From Cytophagales bacterium (GTDB taxonomy: Bacteria; Bacteroidota; Bacteroidia; Cytophagales; JAAEPT01), in the NCBI GenBank assembly GCA_011524675.1, contig WTJX01000633.1, positions 1-15,256 on the forward strand: a stretch of DNA of 15,256 bases. The letters are read 5' to 3'. The first letter of the stretch is position 1. Every line of letters starts with the position of its first letter. Under the pieces are notes generated by a model. It did not search any database. It saw nothing but the letters and a program-made list of their open reading frames with translations, and was not told the origin of the DNA. The translations under genes were made by a program, and so were the position numbers. Shown piece after piece: positions 14,204-15,256 of the stretch.

Positions 14204-14401
14204 ATGATTATTATCAACGTAAAAGAAAACGAGTCAATAGACAGAGCTCTTAAAAGATTCAAAAAGAAATTTGAAAAAACTGGAGTCCTTAAAGAGTTAA
14301 GAGCTAGAAAGCAGTTTAACAAACCTTCTGTTATCAGAAGAGATGAGTTAATAAAAGCAAAATACAAAGAAAAAATTATGAGAGAAAGAGGAGGTTTTTA
14401 G
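14204..14401 (+). CDS. rpsU: 30S ribosomal protein S21 (bS21)
   Basis: The 65-residue basic protein MIIINVKENESIDRALKRF.. is a typical bS21, with the ENESIDRALKRFKKK start, the KTGVLKELRARKQF middle and a Lys/Arg-rich tail ending in RERGGF. bS21 binds the small subunit near the 16S rRNA 3' end and affects mRNA binding. The leader CCCTAAATTTTCCATAG has no Shine-Dalgarno-like purine stretch. It is followed after 56 nt by xerC on the same strand, with no hairpin between, so the two are probably co-transcribed; this order is frequent in Bacteroidota. Confidence 0.97.
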   Translation: MIIINVKENESIDRALKRFKKKFEKTGVLKELRARKQFNKPSVIRRDELIKAKYKEKIMRERGGF

Positions 14402-14457
14402 TAAAATTATCCTTATACTTACATAATAGACGTTTACATTTATTAAAACGCTCTGTT

Positions 14458-15256
14458 ATGTTAGACTCCTTTATCCAATATATAGAACACGAAAAAAGAT
14501 ACAGTACTCATACGCTCAAAGCGTATAAGACAGATATATTGTGTCTTACCGCTTATCTTCACTCTCAATACGATTGTTCTATCAAATCATCAACATTACC
14601 TATGTTAAGATCATGGGTAATGTATCTTTCAGAGAAAAATAACTCTGAGAAAACAATTAATAGAAAAATATCTTCTATTAGGTCTTATCTCGCTTTTCTA
14701 CTCAGAAGAAATATTATAACTTCTGACCCTTCCAAGAATCTTATAATACCCAAAGTAAACAAGAAATTACCTCAGTTCATACAAGAAAAAGAATTGAATA
14801 GTTTACTTGATGGCACTGCTTTTGATAATACGTTTAGTGGTATTAGAGATAAAGTAGTCTTAGAGCTGTTATATGGTACAGGGATTCGTTTATCCGAGCT
14901 AATCAATTTAAAAAATAAGGACATTGATCTAGAGAATAAAACGCTAAAAGTTCTAGGGAAAGGAAGTAAAGAACGTTTGATACCAATTAATGTTACTTTG
15001 CATCAAAATATGTTGGATTACCTAGCTAAAAGAGCAAATGAACTTAAAGATATCGAAAACGAATACTTTATTGTAACCGATAAAGGAAAGGCTACGTATC
15101 CTATGAATATCCATAGGGTTGTGAAAAAATATTTAGAAGTTATTCATACTTCCAAAAAGAAAAGTCCACATGTATTAAGACATACTTTTGCTACACATTT
15201 GTTAAATAATGGGGCGGACTTAAATGCTATAAAAGATCTTTTGGGGCATAGTAGTC
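14458..15256 (+). CDS. xerC: Tyrosine recombinase XerC-type, C-terminus beyond window
   Basis: The frame is open from the ATG at 14458 to the window end (266 codons read by hand). The N-terminal core-binding SAM-like domain spans about 1-85 (FIQYIEHEKRYSTHTLKAY, then KTINRKISSIRSYLAFLLRR). The catalytic domain has Arg144 in YGTGIRLSEL, Lys168 in LGKGSKER, His238-x2-Arg241 in PHVLRHTFATHLL and His264 in LLGHSS. The Tyr nucleophile, expected about 9-10 residues later, falls outside. The expected full length is about 295-300 residues. XerC/XerD resolve chromosome dimers at dif; a housekeeping role is favoured over an integrase by the rpsU linkage and the compact size. No dif-like site is seen in the window. 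Confidence 0.93.
   Translation, partial: MLDSFIQYIEHEKRYSTHTLKAYKTDILCLTAYLHSQYDCSIKSSTLPMLRSWVMYLSEKNNSEKTINRKISSIRSYLAFLLRRNIITSDPSKNLIIPKVNKKLPQFIQEKELNSLLDGTAFDNTFSGIRDKVVLELLYGTGIRLSELINLKNKDIDLENKTLKVLGKGSKERLIPINVTLHQNMLDYLAKRANELKDIENEYFIVTDKGKATYPMNIHRVVKKYLEVIHTSKKKSPHVLRHTFATHLLNNGADLNAIKDLLGHSS

Noticed and set aside
14158..14367. 69-codon minus-strand frame over rpsU
   Set aside because: It is the antisense of the clearly conserved rpsU gene and of its promoter.

Overview
The window looks like chromosomal DNA of an AT-rich, probably marine or polysaccharide-degrading member of the Bacteroidota. Four things point there: a type IX secretion (T9SS) C-terminal sorting domain; a promoter of the Bacteroidetes TTG / TAnnTTTG type in front of rpsU; the gene order rpsU-xerC, which is common in this phylum; and a near absence of Shine-Dalgarno sequences. 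I cannot name the genus. The order could be Cytophagales-like, but that is a guess.

Left part (1-5800): polysaccharide-related exported proteins. A formylglycine-type sulfatase (minus strand, cut by the window edge) is divergent from two plus-strand genes. One encodes a T9SS-secreted protein with beta-rich modules I do not recognise. The other encodes a 926-residue right-handed beta-helix protein with a chitobiase-type C-terminal module and a PDZ domain. Each plus-strand gene ends in a long hairpin. Together they suggest attack on a sulfated glycan outside the cytoplasm. No SusC/SusD pair is present here.

Middle (5800-9060): a stand-alone CheY-like response regulator whose start codon lies inside a perfect 18-bp palindrome. 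It is followed by a gene-poor stretch holding an IS30-type transposase remnant and degenerate 7-bp repeats. Then come lspA (lipoprotein signal peptidase) and a YihY/BrkB membrane protein on the minus strand.

Right part (9079-14010): nucleotide-sugar genes on the minus strand, in transcription order ugd, uxs, rfbB, rfbA, yihY. Ugd and Uxs convert UDP-glucose to UDP-glucuronate and then UDP-xylose. RfbA and RfbB make dTDP-4-keto-6-deoxyglucose. Their products would feed surface polysaccharide or O-antigen synthesis, but no glycosyltransferase or RfbC/RfbD lies in the window. The gaps ugd-uxs and rfbB-rfbA are filled with a mosaic of related repeat modules, several bounded by CATG. Diverged relatives occur near 7135 and 2846.

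Right edge (14154-15256): a well-formed promoter, rpsU (ribosomal protein bS21) and a XerC-type tyrosine recombinase cut by the window end.

I see no CRISPR array, tRNA, rRNA, phage or defence system. The least explained material is the modular intergenic repeat family, the T9SS cargo protein and the palindrome over the response-regulator start.
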